This document shows, one piece after another, positions 8,909-17,064 of a stretch of DNA of 64,000 nt. The stretch is from UBA7332 sp051648105 (GTDB lineage Bacteria; Bacteroidota; Bacteroidia; Bacteroidales; UBA7332). The notes beneath the pieces were generated by a model, which saw nothing but the letters and a program-made list of their open reading frames with translations, was not told the DNA's origin and did not search any database. Location of the stretch: the NCBI GenBank assembly GCA_051648105.1, contig JBOFEN010000085.1:1-64000 (forward strand), given 5' to 3'. How positions within the stretch are numbered: position 1 is the stretch's first letter; each line of letters starts with the position of its first letter. Both the position numbers and the translations under genes were made by a program.

Positions 8909-9910
8909 CTATTTTGTTATAGAGTCAATCAATTGCAACTCCTCGCTAGAGAAGTTTAAGTTATCCAGAGCCGCTAGATTGTCATCGATCTGCTCTGTTG
9001 AGCTTGCACCAATGATGGCACTAGTGACTTGTTCATTGCGAACTACCCATGAGATGGCCATTTGTGCGAGTGTTTGTCCTCGCTGGTTGGCTATGTCGTT
9101 GAGCTTTATGATCTTTTCAATCAACTCAGGAGTAACCTGTTCAGCCTTTAGGAAAGATTCAGGTCGCGAAGCCCTTGACCCCTTAGGGATGCCATTGATA
9201 TATTTATTTGTGAGTATACCTTGAGCAAGAGGGGAGAATGCCACAAAACCTAGTCCATTCTTTGTGCAGCAATCGAGAACACCATTCTCAACATCGCGAA
9301 CCATCATATTGTATTTGTCTTGAGATACAAGGCAAGGTACATTCTGATCCTTGAGGAATGCGATTGCTCTATCAAGTATTGCAGGAGGGTATTTCGAGAT
9401 ACCAACATATAGAGCTTTACCCTGCCTAACAATATCAACTAGAGCTTGCATAGTCTCCTCGAGAGGAGTTTCAGGTGTTAGTCTGTGTATGTAGAATATA
9501 TCTACGTAGTCTAGTGACATTCTTTTGAGTGAGTCATCGAGACTTGAAATAAGATATTTTCTAGATCCTCCGTCGCCGTATGGGCCAGGCCACATAAGGT
9601 GTCCAGCCTTGGTCGAGATTACAAGTTCGTTTCTGTAAGGTTTGAAATCTCTTTTGATCATTTGTCCTAAGTTCTCCTCAGCAGAACCAAAGGTTGGACC
9701 ATAGTTGTTAGCTAGGTCAAAGTGTGTGATACCATTATCAAAAGCGTGTCGAGCGATTCTTGTGGCATTGTGTAGTGAGTCTACACTACCGAAGTTATGC
9801 CACATACCAAGAGATAGTCTTGGAAGAACAATTCCTGAGTTACCGCATCTCTTGAATGATATGCCCTCTTCGTAGCGCTTGCTATTGGCTCTATACTCTT
9901 CTTGCATCAT
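8909..9910 (-). CDS. Aldo/keto reductase, YghZ (Gpr)-like
   Basis: This is an NADPH-dependent oxidoreductase of the aldo/keto reductase superfamily, closest in look to L-glyceraldehyde 3-phosphate reductase YghZ/Gpr. The 333 residues carry the tetrad in context: FDLANNYGP (Asp and Tyr), STKAGH (Lys) and YIHR (His). SKYPPAIL and the late GASSTEQIDDN cofactor loop also fit. Two ATGs (9910 and 9907) are possible starts. It is the last gene of a minus-strand operon, 26 bases after the phosphatase gene, and ends just before a strong terminator. The physiological substrate is not evident. Confidence 0.9.
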   Translation of the reverse strand: MMQEEYRANSKRYEEGISFKRCGNSGIVLPRLSLGMWHNFGSVDSLHNATRIARHAFDNGITHFDLANNYGPTFGSAEENLGQMIKRDFKPYRNELVISTKAGHLMWPGPYGDGGSRKYLISSLDDSLKRMSLDYVDIFYIHRLTPETPLEETMQALVDIVRQGKALYVGISKYPPAILDRAIAFLKDQNVPCLVSQDKYNMMVRDVENGVLDCCTKNGLGFVAFSPLAQGILTNKYINGIPKGSRASRPESFLKAEQVTPELIEKIIKLNDIANQRGQTLAQMAISWVVRNEQVTSAIIGASSTEQIDDNLAALDNLNFSSEELQLIDSITK

Positions 9911-9936
9911 AGGTTAATAGAGTTTTTATGGTAGTT

Positions 9937-11640
9937 TTATTTTAAAAGATCTACAAGGTATGTTGGTACATAGAATGATTTATGACCTTTTGTGTGCGTA
10001 AATCCTATGATGGTAGTTGCTTTATCGCCCTTTTTCTGAAGAGGGTATTGCTTACCATCAAGCGTGTAGTAGTTTCGGTATGCCTCTAGTTTGAGGCTCT
10101 TACCGTTGTTGCGATTCGTAACAGTCAAGATAGGATAGTTTGGGTTTGTCTCATCCCAATTCTGCTCATATCCATCGAATAGTTTGTTAGCAGGAGTGAA
10201 GTAGTAGTCGCTTCTACCCTCAAGGTTTAGACCACCAACATGCTGAACGAATTTGTTCACATCACTATTTTGAACTACACCACCGATTTTTGATTTAGGC
10301 GCGTATGTAGCAAGGAAGACGTTTTCACCTTCGTGCCCACTAGTTGTCCAGCCTATATATCCGTTTTTGTTATTGATCTTAATGAGTGTGTTATTAACAC
10401 CTCTGTATGCATTCGCTATTCTCTTTTCGTAAACAGAGAGGCTATCGTTATATTGAGGCATATTTCTAAGTTCAAGGTTGCTTTGAACATCATTGAACTT
10501 AGTAGCCAATCCATCCTCATCACTGATCTTCATGCCAAACTCCTCTGTAAGTATATTTAGGTAGTTGTCGTATGATATGCTTGGAGATATCAGACTAGAC
10601 ATATGCTCAGATACTCTAAGTTTCTGAAGAGGGTGGAAGATTGCACTGTGAGCAGTCTTTGAGTATACTCCATTGCTGTTTTGGTTACCCAAGCTCACGC
10701 CACCATTTCCGTGGTCAGGAACAACAACAACAAGAGTGTTTTTGTCTTTTTTTGCAAACTCAAGAGCAACAGCCACAGCCTGGTCGAAGGCTAGGTATTC
10801 AGTTATAACACCTTTTGTATCGTTAGCATGTGCAGCCCAATCTACTTTACTACCTTCAACCATAAGGAAGAATCCATCTTTGTTCTTGCTAAGAATATCT
10901 ATAGCTTTCTCTGTCATTGCAGCGATAGATGGCACAGAGTCTACGCGCTCGTCCTCGAAAGGTAGAGCATCTGGTGCGAATAGACCCCAAACTTTTTTGT
11001 TGCTAGTTGAGATAGCTTCAAATTGAGTTTTGTTTCTTACAAACTTTACTCCTTGGCTGTCGAGTACAGTGAAGAGGTTCTCCTTGTCGTCGCGATAGCT
11101 AGGAGTTAGGTATTGGTGACCACCACCGAACACAACATCAATGTTGTTATACACCATCTGTTTTGTAAGTGAGTTGTACTCGTTACGATTCACGCCGTGC
11201 GAAGCAAAGTCAGCAGGAGTGGCATGTGGTAATTGGCAAGTGAAGATTAGACCCGTTGACCTTCCTTGTAGTTTCGCCTCTTCTAGAAGTGTGAAGGCTG
11301 GTTGGTATGTGCGTGATGGGTCAACTTTTACAAGGTCGTTAGGTGTTTGTTCTGGATAGATAGATATGTTTCCTGTTCTTGCAAGTACACCCGTCGCATA
11401 TGTTGCACCCGTAGGAGCTGAGTCACCGATAGGAGAGTCAGAGCAGTGTGTGATAACTTGTCCACAGATATGTGGGTCGACAGCTAGAGGTTTTTGTTGG
11501 TACCATCTTGAGATAGCCAATACCGAGCTACTAGTACCATCCGGTATCATGAAGATTACGTTTTTGGCCTCTTGTGCAACTAGTGAAGTAACTGCTGAAG
11601 CACTAATAAGTAGTGCTAATAGAACTCTGTTTGTTTTCAT
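9937..11640 (-). CDS. Alkaline phosphatase (secreted, Thr nucleophile likely)
   Basis: This is a phosphomonoesterase of the PhoA superfamily, probably periplasmic. The signal peptide MKTNRVLLALLISASAVTSLVAQ is followed by IPDGTSSSV with a metal-binding Asp. The nucleophile motif is DSAPTGATYATG, where Thr takes the place of the Ser used in E. coli. Later metal ligands are seen in EGSKVDWAAHAND, VVPDHGNGG and TSGHEGEN. The 567 residues are longer than E. coli PhoA (about 470), with extra C-terminal sequence. It sits between tcdA (17-base gap) and the reductase (26-base gap). No Pho-box can be claimed. Confidence 0.9.
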   Translation of the reverse strand: MKTNRVLLALLISASAVTSLVAQEAKNVIFMIPDGTSSSVLAISRWYQQKPLAVDPHICGQVITHCSDSPIGDSAPTGATYATGVLARTGNISIYPEQTPNDLVKVDPSRTYQPAFTLLEEAKLQGRSTGLIFTCQLPHATPADFASHGVNRNEYNSLTKQMVYNNIDVVFGGGHQYLTPSYRDDKENLFTVLDSQGVKFVRNKTQFEAISTSNKKVWGLFAPDALPFEDERVDSVPSIAAMTEKAIDILSKNKDGFFLMVEGSKVDWAAHANDTKGVITEYLAFDQAVAVALEFAKKDKNTLVVVVPDHGNGGVSLGNQNSNGVYSKTAHSAIFHPLQKLRVSEHMSSLISPSISYDNYLNILTEEFGMKISDEDGLATKFNDVQSNLELRNMPQYNDSLSVYEKRIANAYRGVNNTLIKINNKNGYIGWTTSGHEGENVFLATYAPKSKIGGVVQNSDVNKFVQHVGGLNLEGRSDYYFTPANKLFDGYEQNWDETNPNYPILTVTNRNNGKSLKLEAYRNYYTLDGKQYPLQKKGDKATTIIGFTHTKGHKSFYVPTYLVDLLK

Positions 11641-11657
11641 CAGATCTGTTTTGATGT

Positions 11658-12389
11658 TTATTGTTTAGCTACTAATTTGCGAATAACGAAAGATGCTAGA
11701 TAGCACCCAAAAATAGCAGGTAGGTATGATATAGTACCTATTGTAGACTTCTTGTTTTGTTCTGTATCCGATTCGAAAACAGCATTTCTGTCGGCAGCTT
11801 CTGTTGTGAATACCACAGGAATACCTCTGCTGATACCCATCTTTTGCAGTCTCTTTCTAACAGCTTTTGCTAGGGAGCATTGCGTTGTTTGGGATATGTC
11901 TGCGAACTTGATCTGTGTTGGGTCAATCTTTGCACCAGCACCCATAGAAGAGATGATCTTTATCTTTCGTCTATAGCATCCAGCCATTAGATGACACTTA
12001 GGGCTAAGAGTGTCTATGGCATCTACAACAAAGTTATACTTGTCGCTATCGAGTAGTTCGTCTATGAGTTCATCCTTGAGGTATACCTGCTTGGTTACAA
12101 GCTGAAGATCTGGATTGATATCCATCAACCTCTTTCCAAGGATCTCAACCTTTGCCTCGCCAATGGTAGAGTGAAGAGCTACAAGTTGTCTGTTGATATT
12201 TGTGATGTTGACTGTATCCCCATCAACAATAGTAATTTTTCCTACACCAGCTCTGCATATCATCTCTGCGGCATATGCGCCGACTCCACCAACACCAACA
12301 ATCATTACGTGGGTTTGACGAAGCTTCTCTAGTTTCTCGTCTCCTAGAAGAATCTCTGTTCTGGAGAACCAATTTGTAAGTTCAATCAT
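11658..12389 (-). CDS. tcdA: tRNA threonylcarbamoyladenosine dehydratase
   Basis: TcdA (YgdL/CsdL) uses ATP to cyclise t6A37 of tRNAs to ct6A. The 243-residue E1-like protein has the nucleotide-binding loop GVGGVGAYAAEMICRAGVG, VDGDTVNITNINRQL, and DAIDTLSPKCHL. It starts MIELTNWFSRTEILLG, matching the family start. A longer in-frame extension to 12503 runs through the terminator of the gene behind it, so ATG at 12389 is preferred. It appears to be first in the operon tcdA - alkaline phosphatase - aldo/keto reductase. Confidence 0.93.
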   Translation of the reverse strand: MIELTNWFSRTEILLGDEKLEKLRQTHVMIVGVGGVGAYAAEMICRAGVGKITIVDGDTVNITNINRQLVALHSTIGEAKVEILGKRLMDINPDLQLVTKQVYLKDELIDELLDSDKYNFVVDAIDTLSPKCHLMAGCYRRKIKIISSMGAGAKIDPTQIKFADISQTTQCSLAKAVRKRLQKMGISRGIPVVFTTEAADRNAVFESDTEQNKKSTIGTISYLPAIFGCYLASFVIRKLVAKQ

Positions 12390-12442
12390 AATGGGAGCAA
12401 AAATATAAACAATATGCACTTCTCCAACTACAAGAAATGCTA

Positions 12443-12487
12443 AAAAAAAGAGAGCACGAATGTTACTTGGGTAGTAACATTCGTGCT
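12443..12487 (-). terminator. Terminator overlapping the 3' end of the vanZ-like gene
   Basis: AGCACGAATGTTAC and its exact complement form a 14-bp stem at 12453-12487, followed on the minus strand by CTCTTTTTTTT. The last eight codons of the vanZ-like gene lie inside the hairpin. Confidence 0.85.
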
Positions 12488-12816
12488 GTGAAGTATCCAA
12501 CAACTACGCCGCAGCTATTTGCAGCGAAGTCGTACCAGTCACCCGTTCTTGGGCTGAAAAATAGGCTTTGCATTATCTCTAATGCACCACCGAAGATTAT
12601 AGGTACACCAACAATGATCAGTAGTTGGTATTTAAAATCAATAGTAGCGCGTCGTAGACTCCACCAAGAGATGAATGTGATGAATGCATAGAATCCAAAG
12701 TGTGCTACTTTATCAGCATGTTTGAATAGCGGAATTCCTACCACATTTGGGTTGCTTGTAAGCGAAAGGAATAGGACAGTGGCGTATATAAGTAGCACAA
12801 AAAGGTATCTTTTCAT
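12463..12816 (-). CDS. VanZ-like small membrane protein
   Basis: The 117 residues contain three to four hydrophobic segments and the VanZ-family pattern HADKVAHFGFYAFI, ALEIMQ and GDWYDFAANSCGVVVG. VanZ-like proteins are small integral membrane proteins; some give low-level teicoplanin resistance, but most have no assigned job. It is the third gene of padR - pspC - vanZ-like, 25 bases after pspC. The stop codon is inside the stem of the operon terminator. Confidence 0.82.
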   Translation of the reverse strand: MKRYLFVLLIYATVLFLSLTSNPNVVGIPLFKHADKVAHFGFYAFITFISWWSLRRATIDFKYQLLIIVGVPIIFGGALEIMQSLFFSPRTGDWYDFAANSCGVVVGYFTARMLLPK

Positions 12817-12841
12817 TCTGTAGTTTTATTTTGTGTGGTTA

Positions 12842-13924
12842 TTAGATAGTAAATGAACCAGACAAAAGTAGTGGCAATGTTTTAACTCCCCAAATAATTG
12901 AGGCTATTAATCCTATTATCCACACTGCAAATAGTACCCATCCGAGAGTTTGACGTATTGGAGCTAGCTTAAAAGCCTTTTGAACCACTACGTAGCATAG
13001 AACAATGATAGGTAAACCAATAACAGTTAGAGCTGAAATTATCAAGTATGGAGTAGATGAGAGATGTATAAGCATATTTGAGATGCTGTATGGAAACATC
13101 TCTGTAAATAGTTCAATAGGTGCACTAAGCAATGCAATTAATAGAACGAGAATAGGGAATATTATTATTATTCCAAAGCATCCGAAACATCCACCAATAA
13201 TAGCAAAAACAACTCTTACAACAGCTCTAAAGAAGGTAGTTACTCCATTTTTAGTCTTGTTCACTAGAGATTTGTTATAAGGTGAATCAGCAATATCTTT
13301 TGCCTCACTACTTATTCTGTCTACACCCTCTTTGATGAAATTGCTAATATTCTCAACCGTAGGTGCAATACCTTGCATCTCAAGCTTCTGAGCATAACTC
13401 TCGGCTGGAGGCATTATGATCCATAGTATAAGATATATTGGTATCATAGAACCCCAGAAGAAAAGGAGCACTATCATTAATACTCTAATTATTACGACAT
13501 CTATATTAAAATAGTGAGAAAGTCCTGATGCTACACCACCAAGAAGAGCGTGCTCTTTGTCGCGATATAGTCTACGTACTCTTTTTGTCTCTGAAGTTGC
13601 CTCTTGGGTACTCTCTTGATCCGTATGGATTTGATCCTCCTCAAGCTCATCTTCATTGTCAACGCGCCCATAATCAGAAGGTTGTCCCATCTGAGCAATC
13701 ACCTCCTCCACATTTGGGAATGTAATGACCTGTAGCCCATATTTCATTCTGTTTGAGAAGAGCTCACTTATTCTGGCCTCTACATCATGAAGTATCTCTT
13801 GACCATCTGGCTCATTAGCGAAGTATTTGTTTAGATCATCAAGATATTTGCTTAGAGCTTCGTGTGCATCCTCATCAATATGAAAGACCGTATTGTTGAG
13901 GTTAATACTTAGTATCTTTTTCAT
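12842..13924 (-). CDS. PspC-domain membrane protein
   Basis: The 360 residues begin with a soluble N-terminal part of about 110 residues (MKKILSINLNNTVFHIDEDA) ending in an acidic stretch. The PspC domain follows near 115-175 (RRLYRDKEHALLGGVASGLSHYF, then LILWIIMPPA). At least four further membrane segments follow to the C-terminus. PspC in enterobacteria senses envelope stress; in Bacteroidota this long form commonly stands beside a PadR regulator, as here, with an 8-base gap. A partner role in envelope-stress control is inferred from that context. Confidence 0.85.
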   Translation of the reverse strand: MKKILSINLNNTVFHIDEDAHEALSKYLDDLNKYFANEPDGQEILHDVEARISELFSNRMKYGLQVITFPNVEEVIAQMGQPSDYGRVDNEDELEEDQIHTDQESTQEATSETKRVRRLYRDKEHALLGGVASGLSHYFNIDVVIIRVLMIVLLFFWGSMIPIYLILWIIMPPAESYAQKLEMQGIAPTVENISNFIKEGVDRISSEAKDIADSPYNKSLVNKTKNGVTTFFRAVVRVVFAIIGGCFGCFGIIIIFPILVLLIALLSAPIELFTEMFPYSISNMLIHLSSTPYLIISALTVIGLPIIVLCYVVVQKAFKLAPIRQTLGWVLFAVWIIGLIASIIWGVKTLPLLLSGSFTI

Positions 13925-13932
13925 AACTTATT

Positions 13933-14289
13933 TCAGTTGTTTTCTGTATTGATGTTTGTGAATATAGTCTCATTAAGATGGTTGACAGCAGACTCGATCT
14001 CTAGCCAAGACTCTCGAAGTTCATTTAATATTCCAACTCCATGCTCTGTAAGTTCGAAATATTTTCGAGGGGGCCCTTGGGTCGACTCTACCCAGTAGTA
14101 GGATAGTAGTTCAGCATTTTTTAGTCTTGTGAGCAGAGGGTAGAGTGTTCCCTCAACGACAATAAGCTTAGCCTCCTTTAGTTGCTGAATGATATCAGAG
14201 ACATATGCAGGCTCTTTGCTTATAATAAGGAGTATGCAGTATTCAAGCATACCTTTTCGCATCTGCGATTTAACGTTCTCTAGGTTCAT
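13933..14289 (-). CDS. PadR-family transcriptional regulator
   Basis: This small winged-helix repressor of about 118 residues has the PadR features MRKGMLEYCILLII, EGTLYPLLTRL and GPPRKYFELTEHG. The start ATG at 14289 (MNLENVKSQMRKG) is preferred over an upstream in-frame ATG at 14322, because a -7-like TATATTTG sits at 14320-14327. It is first in the operon with pspC and the vanZ-like gene and probably controls that operon. Confidence 0.88.
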   Translation of the reverse strand: MNLENVKSQMRKGMLEYCILLIISKEPAYVSDIIQQLKEAKLIVVEGTLYPLLTRLKNAELLSYYWVESTQGPPRKYFELTEHGVGILNELRESWLEIESAVNHLNETIFTNINTENN

Positions 14290-14319
14290 AATAGCTCTCT
14301 TATTTGATTGTTGCGAGTG

Positions 14320-14327
14320 CAAATATA
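14320..14327 (-). promoter_or_regulatory. -7 element of the padR operon
   Basis: On the minus strand TATATTTG matches TAnnTTTG and lies about 30 bases before the chosen padR start. The only upstream TTTG is 23 bases away, longer than usual. Confidence 0.5.
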
Positions 14328-14494
14328 TAAAGATTTAGTACTTTGTGATACAAACTACCTGTTTTTATTATAGTAGAGGCTGCTTTTTAACTAATCGACT
14401 CTAATCATTGATATTAAAGAGTAGATAGTATACAGTGCTCAATCAAAGTAGTTTGCTGTATAACAATTGATTAATGAAGTGTAGTCATTATATT

Positions 14495-14847
14495 CCCATT
14501 TTGTAAAATTGCTTCAGGGGGTACAAATTTCAAACTCTGTGAGTTTTACATCTGTTTTGTGGAACTGTTTTTGGATGAGTTTAACAGTTAATGTCTGTGG
14601 AATTTACTTTTGACTATAATTAGTCGATGGTTTTGTATGGATAGTTGGGGATTTGTGTTAATATGATGTTGGGACTTAAGGTAAATATTTTGGTTGCAAT
14701 AGGATTTTATTGCAACCTATTGCCACCGTCTATTGCCACCCCTAATGTATTGATTGTTAGATAGTGTTGCAATGTGGCAATTGAAAACGTCAAAACAAAG
14801 ACTCTGTGAGGTAATTTTGCTATTTCGTTAATAGTGATTTGTTAAAT
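14495..14847. repeat. Dispersed non-coding repeat, copy A (long)
   Basis: This copy begins CCCATTTTGTAAAAT, contains AAACTCTGTGAG then TCTGTTTT near its left end, and ends with GTCAAAAC...ACTCTGTGAGG...ATTTTGC then AATAGTGATTTGTTAAAT. The same ends occur in the same order at 15188-15370. The middle of copy A is different and includes the hairpin GGTTGCAATA...TATTGCAACC at about 14692-14716. There are no open frames. The two copies together occupy much of a 1.2 kb stretch without genes. Confidence 0.6.
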
Positions 14848-15187
14848 CAAGGGTGGTTATTAACTCCTGATCAGATATTTTGCCACTGCCTAATTGTGAC
14901 TTACCCTAAGGCTTTTGAGTGGTTAGGCTGTGGCTAATTGTGAGTTAGGCTCTGCCTAATTTTGCACTGAGTTAGGGGTAGAAAGTCAAAGAGTTTTAGG
15001 TGCAAACTCAAAGGGTTTTACCCCTAAAGTCACAGACTTTTTCTCCACGGATCTCCGCAGATGAGAGCTTCCGTTACCACTACGCCATCTGTTCAGCTCA
15101 TAATGCATAATGCTTAATTGAAGAGAATTATTCACGCTGATCTCGCAGATTTCGCAGATCTTTTTTTGCTAAGCTATATACCACTAA
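14848..15187. other. Gene-free spacer with short repeats
   Basis: No coding frame is visible. The stretch holds two copies of CTAATTGTGA[C/G]TTA (14890 and 14934), an inverted pair around GGGTAGAAAGTC / CTAAAGTCACAGAC, and two stretches built on 'CGCAGAT' (CACGGATCTCCGCAGATGAG at about 15047-15066 and GCTGATCTCGCAGATTTCG at about 15136-15154). I recall such CAGAT-rich motifs scattered through Bacteroidota intergenic DNA, but cannot confirm a named element. Confidence 0.4.
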
Positions 15188-15370
15188 CCCATTTTGTAAA
15201 ATCCCCACACTACCATCAAATTTTAAACTCTGTGAGAAAAAATCTGTTTTTTCTATCTACATGGTTAACGCTCTGATTGTCATAGGGCATGTAGATATGT
15301 AGATAGAAAATGTCAAAACTAAGAGTCTGTGTGGAGATTTTGCCATTTCATTAATAGTGATTTGTTAAAT
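15188..15370. repeat. Dispersed non-coding repeat, copy B (short, fold-back)
   Basis: This copy has the same left and right ends as the one at 14495-14847. The outer arms are near-complementary: GTAAAATCCCCACAC on the left against GTGTGGAGATTTTGC on the right. An inner pair TCTATCTACAT / ATGTAG...TAGATAGA lies near the centre. The whole could fold into one long hairpin, as small non-autonomous elements do. No terminal duplication was identified. Confidence 0.6.
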
Positions 15371-15445
15371 TGCACTGTTTGTTAATCCTTATGGGAGTGG
15401 TAGGAGGCGTCTTGGTATTAGTTATTAAGAGGTGATTAAAAGCAA

Positions 15446-15481
15446 TTAGGGTGATCATTCCATTTGAAATGATCACCCTAA
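15446..15481 (-). terminator. Terminator of uxaC
   Basis: TTAGGGTGATCATT and its exact complement (14-bp stem, 8-base loop) lie 45 bases beyond the uxaC stop. They are followed on the minus strand by TGCTTTTAATC. Confidence 0.75.
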
Positions 15482-15526
15482 CTATTGAAATCTATTATTA
15501 ACCTATTTAATATGCTATTCTAGATA

Positions 15527-16933
15527 TTAGAATTTAAGATAGTTCTTAGCGTTATTGTAGCATATGTCTTCTACCATCTGTCCAATGAATTCAAGTTCTG
15601 AAGCAGGTAGTTCTCCGCGCTCTATGTCATTTCCAATCAGGTTACATAGTATTCTACGGAAGTATTCGTGTCTTGGGTATGAAAGGAAACTGCGTGAGTC
15701 AGTTAACATACCAACGAAACGGCTCAGAAGACCAAGAACAGAGAGTGAGTTCATCTGATTTTCCATACCTACTTTTTGGTCAAGGAACCACCATCCTGAT
15801 CCGAACTGTATTTTACCAGCAACAGATCCATCTTGGAAGTTTCCAAGCATAGTAGAGATCAAATCGTTGTCGCGTGGGTTGATATTGTAGATGATAGTTT
15901 TAGCTAACTTATCTTCTGTGTCAAGGCGGTTGAGGAATTTTGCCATGCTTTTAGCAACAGAGAAGTCACCTATTGAGTCAAATCCTGTGTCTGGTCCAAG
16001 TTTTGCAAAAAGTCGTGTGTTGTTGTTGCGGATTACACCGTAGTGTAGCTGCTGTGTCCATCCCTTTTTCCAATCCATCACTGCAAATTCATACATCATG
16101 CATGACTTGAATTTTAGGATCTCTTCCATGTTCAAAGCCTTGCCACCATATACTTTATTGAATATAGCATCAATCTCTGCTTGTGTGTAGTCCTCAGCAT
16201 AGAACTCCTCAATACCGTGGTCGGAGAGTTTGCAGCCCACGCTAGCAAAGAAGTCATGGCGAACCTCTATGGCTTTGATAAGATCAGCAAAGTTTGAAAT
16301 AGTTACTCCAGAAACTTCAGATAGTTTTTCTACGTACTGAATGAATAGTTCTGGAACTTCAACAGCCATTGCTTTATCAGGTCTCCATGTTGGCAACACT
16401 TTAACCTCAAAGCCATCTTCTTTGATTTTGATGTGGTGTTCAAGTGAATCTATAGGATCGTCTGTAGTACACACTAATTCTACATTGAATTTACGCATCA
16501 AATTGCGTGCACTGAACTCAGGAGTCTGTAGCTTAGCTGTACACTCGTCGAAAATCTCTCTAGCTGTTGATGGGTTAAGAATAGTGTCAACTCCAAAAGC
16601 ACGACGTAGCTCAAGGTGTGTCCAGTGGTATAGAGGGTTACGCATTGTGTATGGTACCGTTTCTGCCCACTTTTCAAATTTTTCATACCATGATGTATCG
16701 CTACCAGTGCAGTATTTCTCATTTACACCATTGGTACGCATAGCTCTCCACTTATAGTGGTCTCCCTCAAGCCAAATTTGCCCAAGGTTGTCGAAGCGGC
16801 GATCGTTAGCGATCTGCTCTGGTACTAAGTGGCAATGGTAGTCAATGATTGGCATTTTTGCCGCATGATTGTGGTAAAGATCTTGTGCTGTTTTAGTCTC
16901 AAGCACAAAGTTTTGATCCATAAATTGCTTCAT
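15527..16933 (-). CDS. uxaC: Uronate isomerase (glucuronate/galacturonate isomerase)
   Basis: UxaC converts D-galacturonate to D-tagaturonate (and D-glucuronate to D-fructuronate), the first step of galacturonate breakdown. The 468 residues are full length for this amidohydrolase-superfamily enzyme. The metal-ligand motif PIIDYHCHLVP is near the N-terminus; KLGPDTGFDSIGDF and the late SRSFLSYPRHEYFRRILCN also match. It is transcribed away from the LacI-type regulator and from uxaB-uxaA, with shared control sites between. A terminator follows, so it forms a single-gene unit. Confidence 0.96.
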   Translation of the reverse strand: MKQFMDQNFVLETKTAQDLYHNHAAKMPIIDYHCHLVPEQIANDRRFDNLGQIWLEGDHYKWRAMRTNGVNEKYCTGSDTSWYEKFEKWAETVPYTMRNPLYHWTHLELRRAFGVDTILNPSTAREIFDECTAKLQTPEFSARNLMRKFNVELVCTTDDPIDSLEHHIKIKEDGFEVKVLPTWRPDKAMAVEVPELFIQYVEKLSEVSGVTISNFADLIKAIEVRHDFFASVGCKLSDHGIEEFYAEDYTQAEIDAIFNKVYGGKALNMEEILKFKSCMMYEFAVMDWKKGWTQQLHYGVIRNNNTRLFAKLGPDTGFDSIGDFSVAKSMAKFLNRLDTEDKLAKTIIYNINPRDNDLISTMLGNFQDGSVAGKIQFGSGWWFLDQKVGMENQMNSLSVLGLLSRFVGMLTDSRSFLSYPRHEYFRRILCNLIGNDIERGELPASELEFIGQMVEDICYNNAKNYLKF

Positions 16934-16977
16934 TGTAAAGAACTTTATTAATGAGTTTTATATGTTTCGCTATCGTG

Positions 16978-16989
16978 TTCGTCCACGAA
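16978..16989. promoter_or_regulatory. LacI-type operator at the uxaC promoter
   Basis: TTCGTCCACGAA is a near-perfect 12-bp inverted repeat. Read on the minus strand it is TTCGTGGACGAA and overlaps the last four bases of the uxaC -7 element TACTTTCG (16987-16994). The -33 TTTG is at 17013-17016, 18 bases away. Binding here would block uxaC transcription. Confidence 0.7.
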
Positions 16990-17003
16990 AGTATAGGTTT
17001 TTT

Positions 17004-17047
17004 TTTGTAAATCAAAATATATTGTTACTTTTGTGTTCGTGCACGAA
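17004..17047 (+). promoter_or_regulatory. Promoter and operator of the lacI-type gene
   Basis: TTTG (17004-17007), an 18-base gap and TACTTTTG (17026-17033) make a good Bacteroidota promoter. TTCGTGCACGAA (17036-17047) is a perfect 12-bp palindrome at the expected transcript start. It matches the operator on the uxaC side, so the regulator probably represses both divergent units. Confidence 0.72.
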
Positions 17048-17064
17048 TAAAAGAGTTGTTACAT

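Noticed and set aside
15020..15120. tRNA-like sequence (GGCGTAGTGGTAACGG with a CATCTGCGGAG stretch on the minus strand)
   Set aside because: No acceptor stem, T-arm or normal anticodon arm can be formed; only a CAGATG/CATCTG inverted pair. Kept only as part of the repeat-rich spacer.
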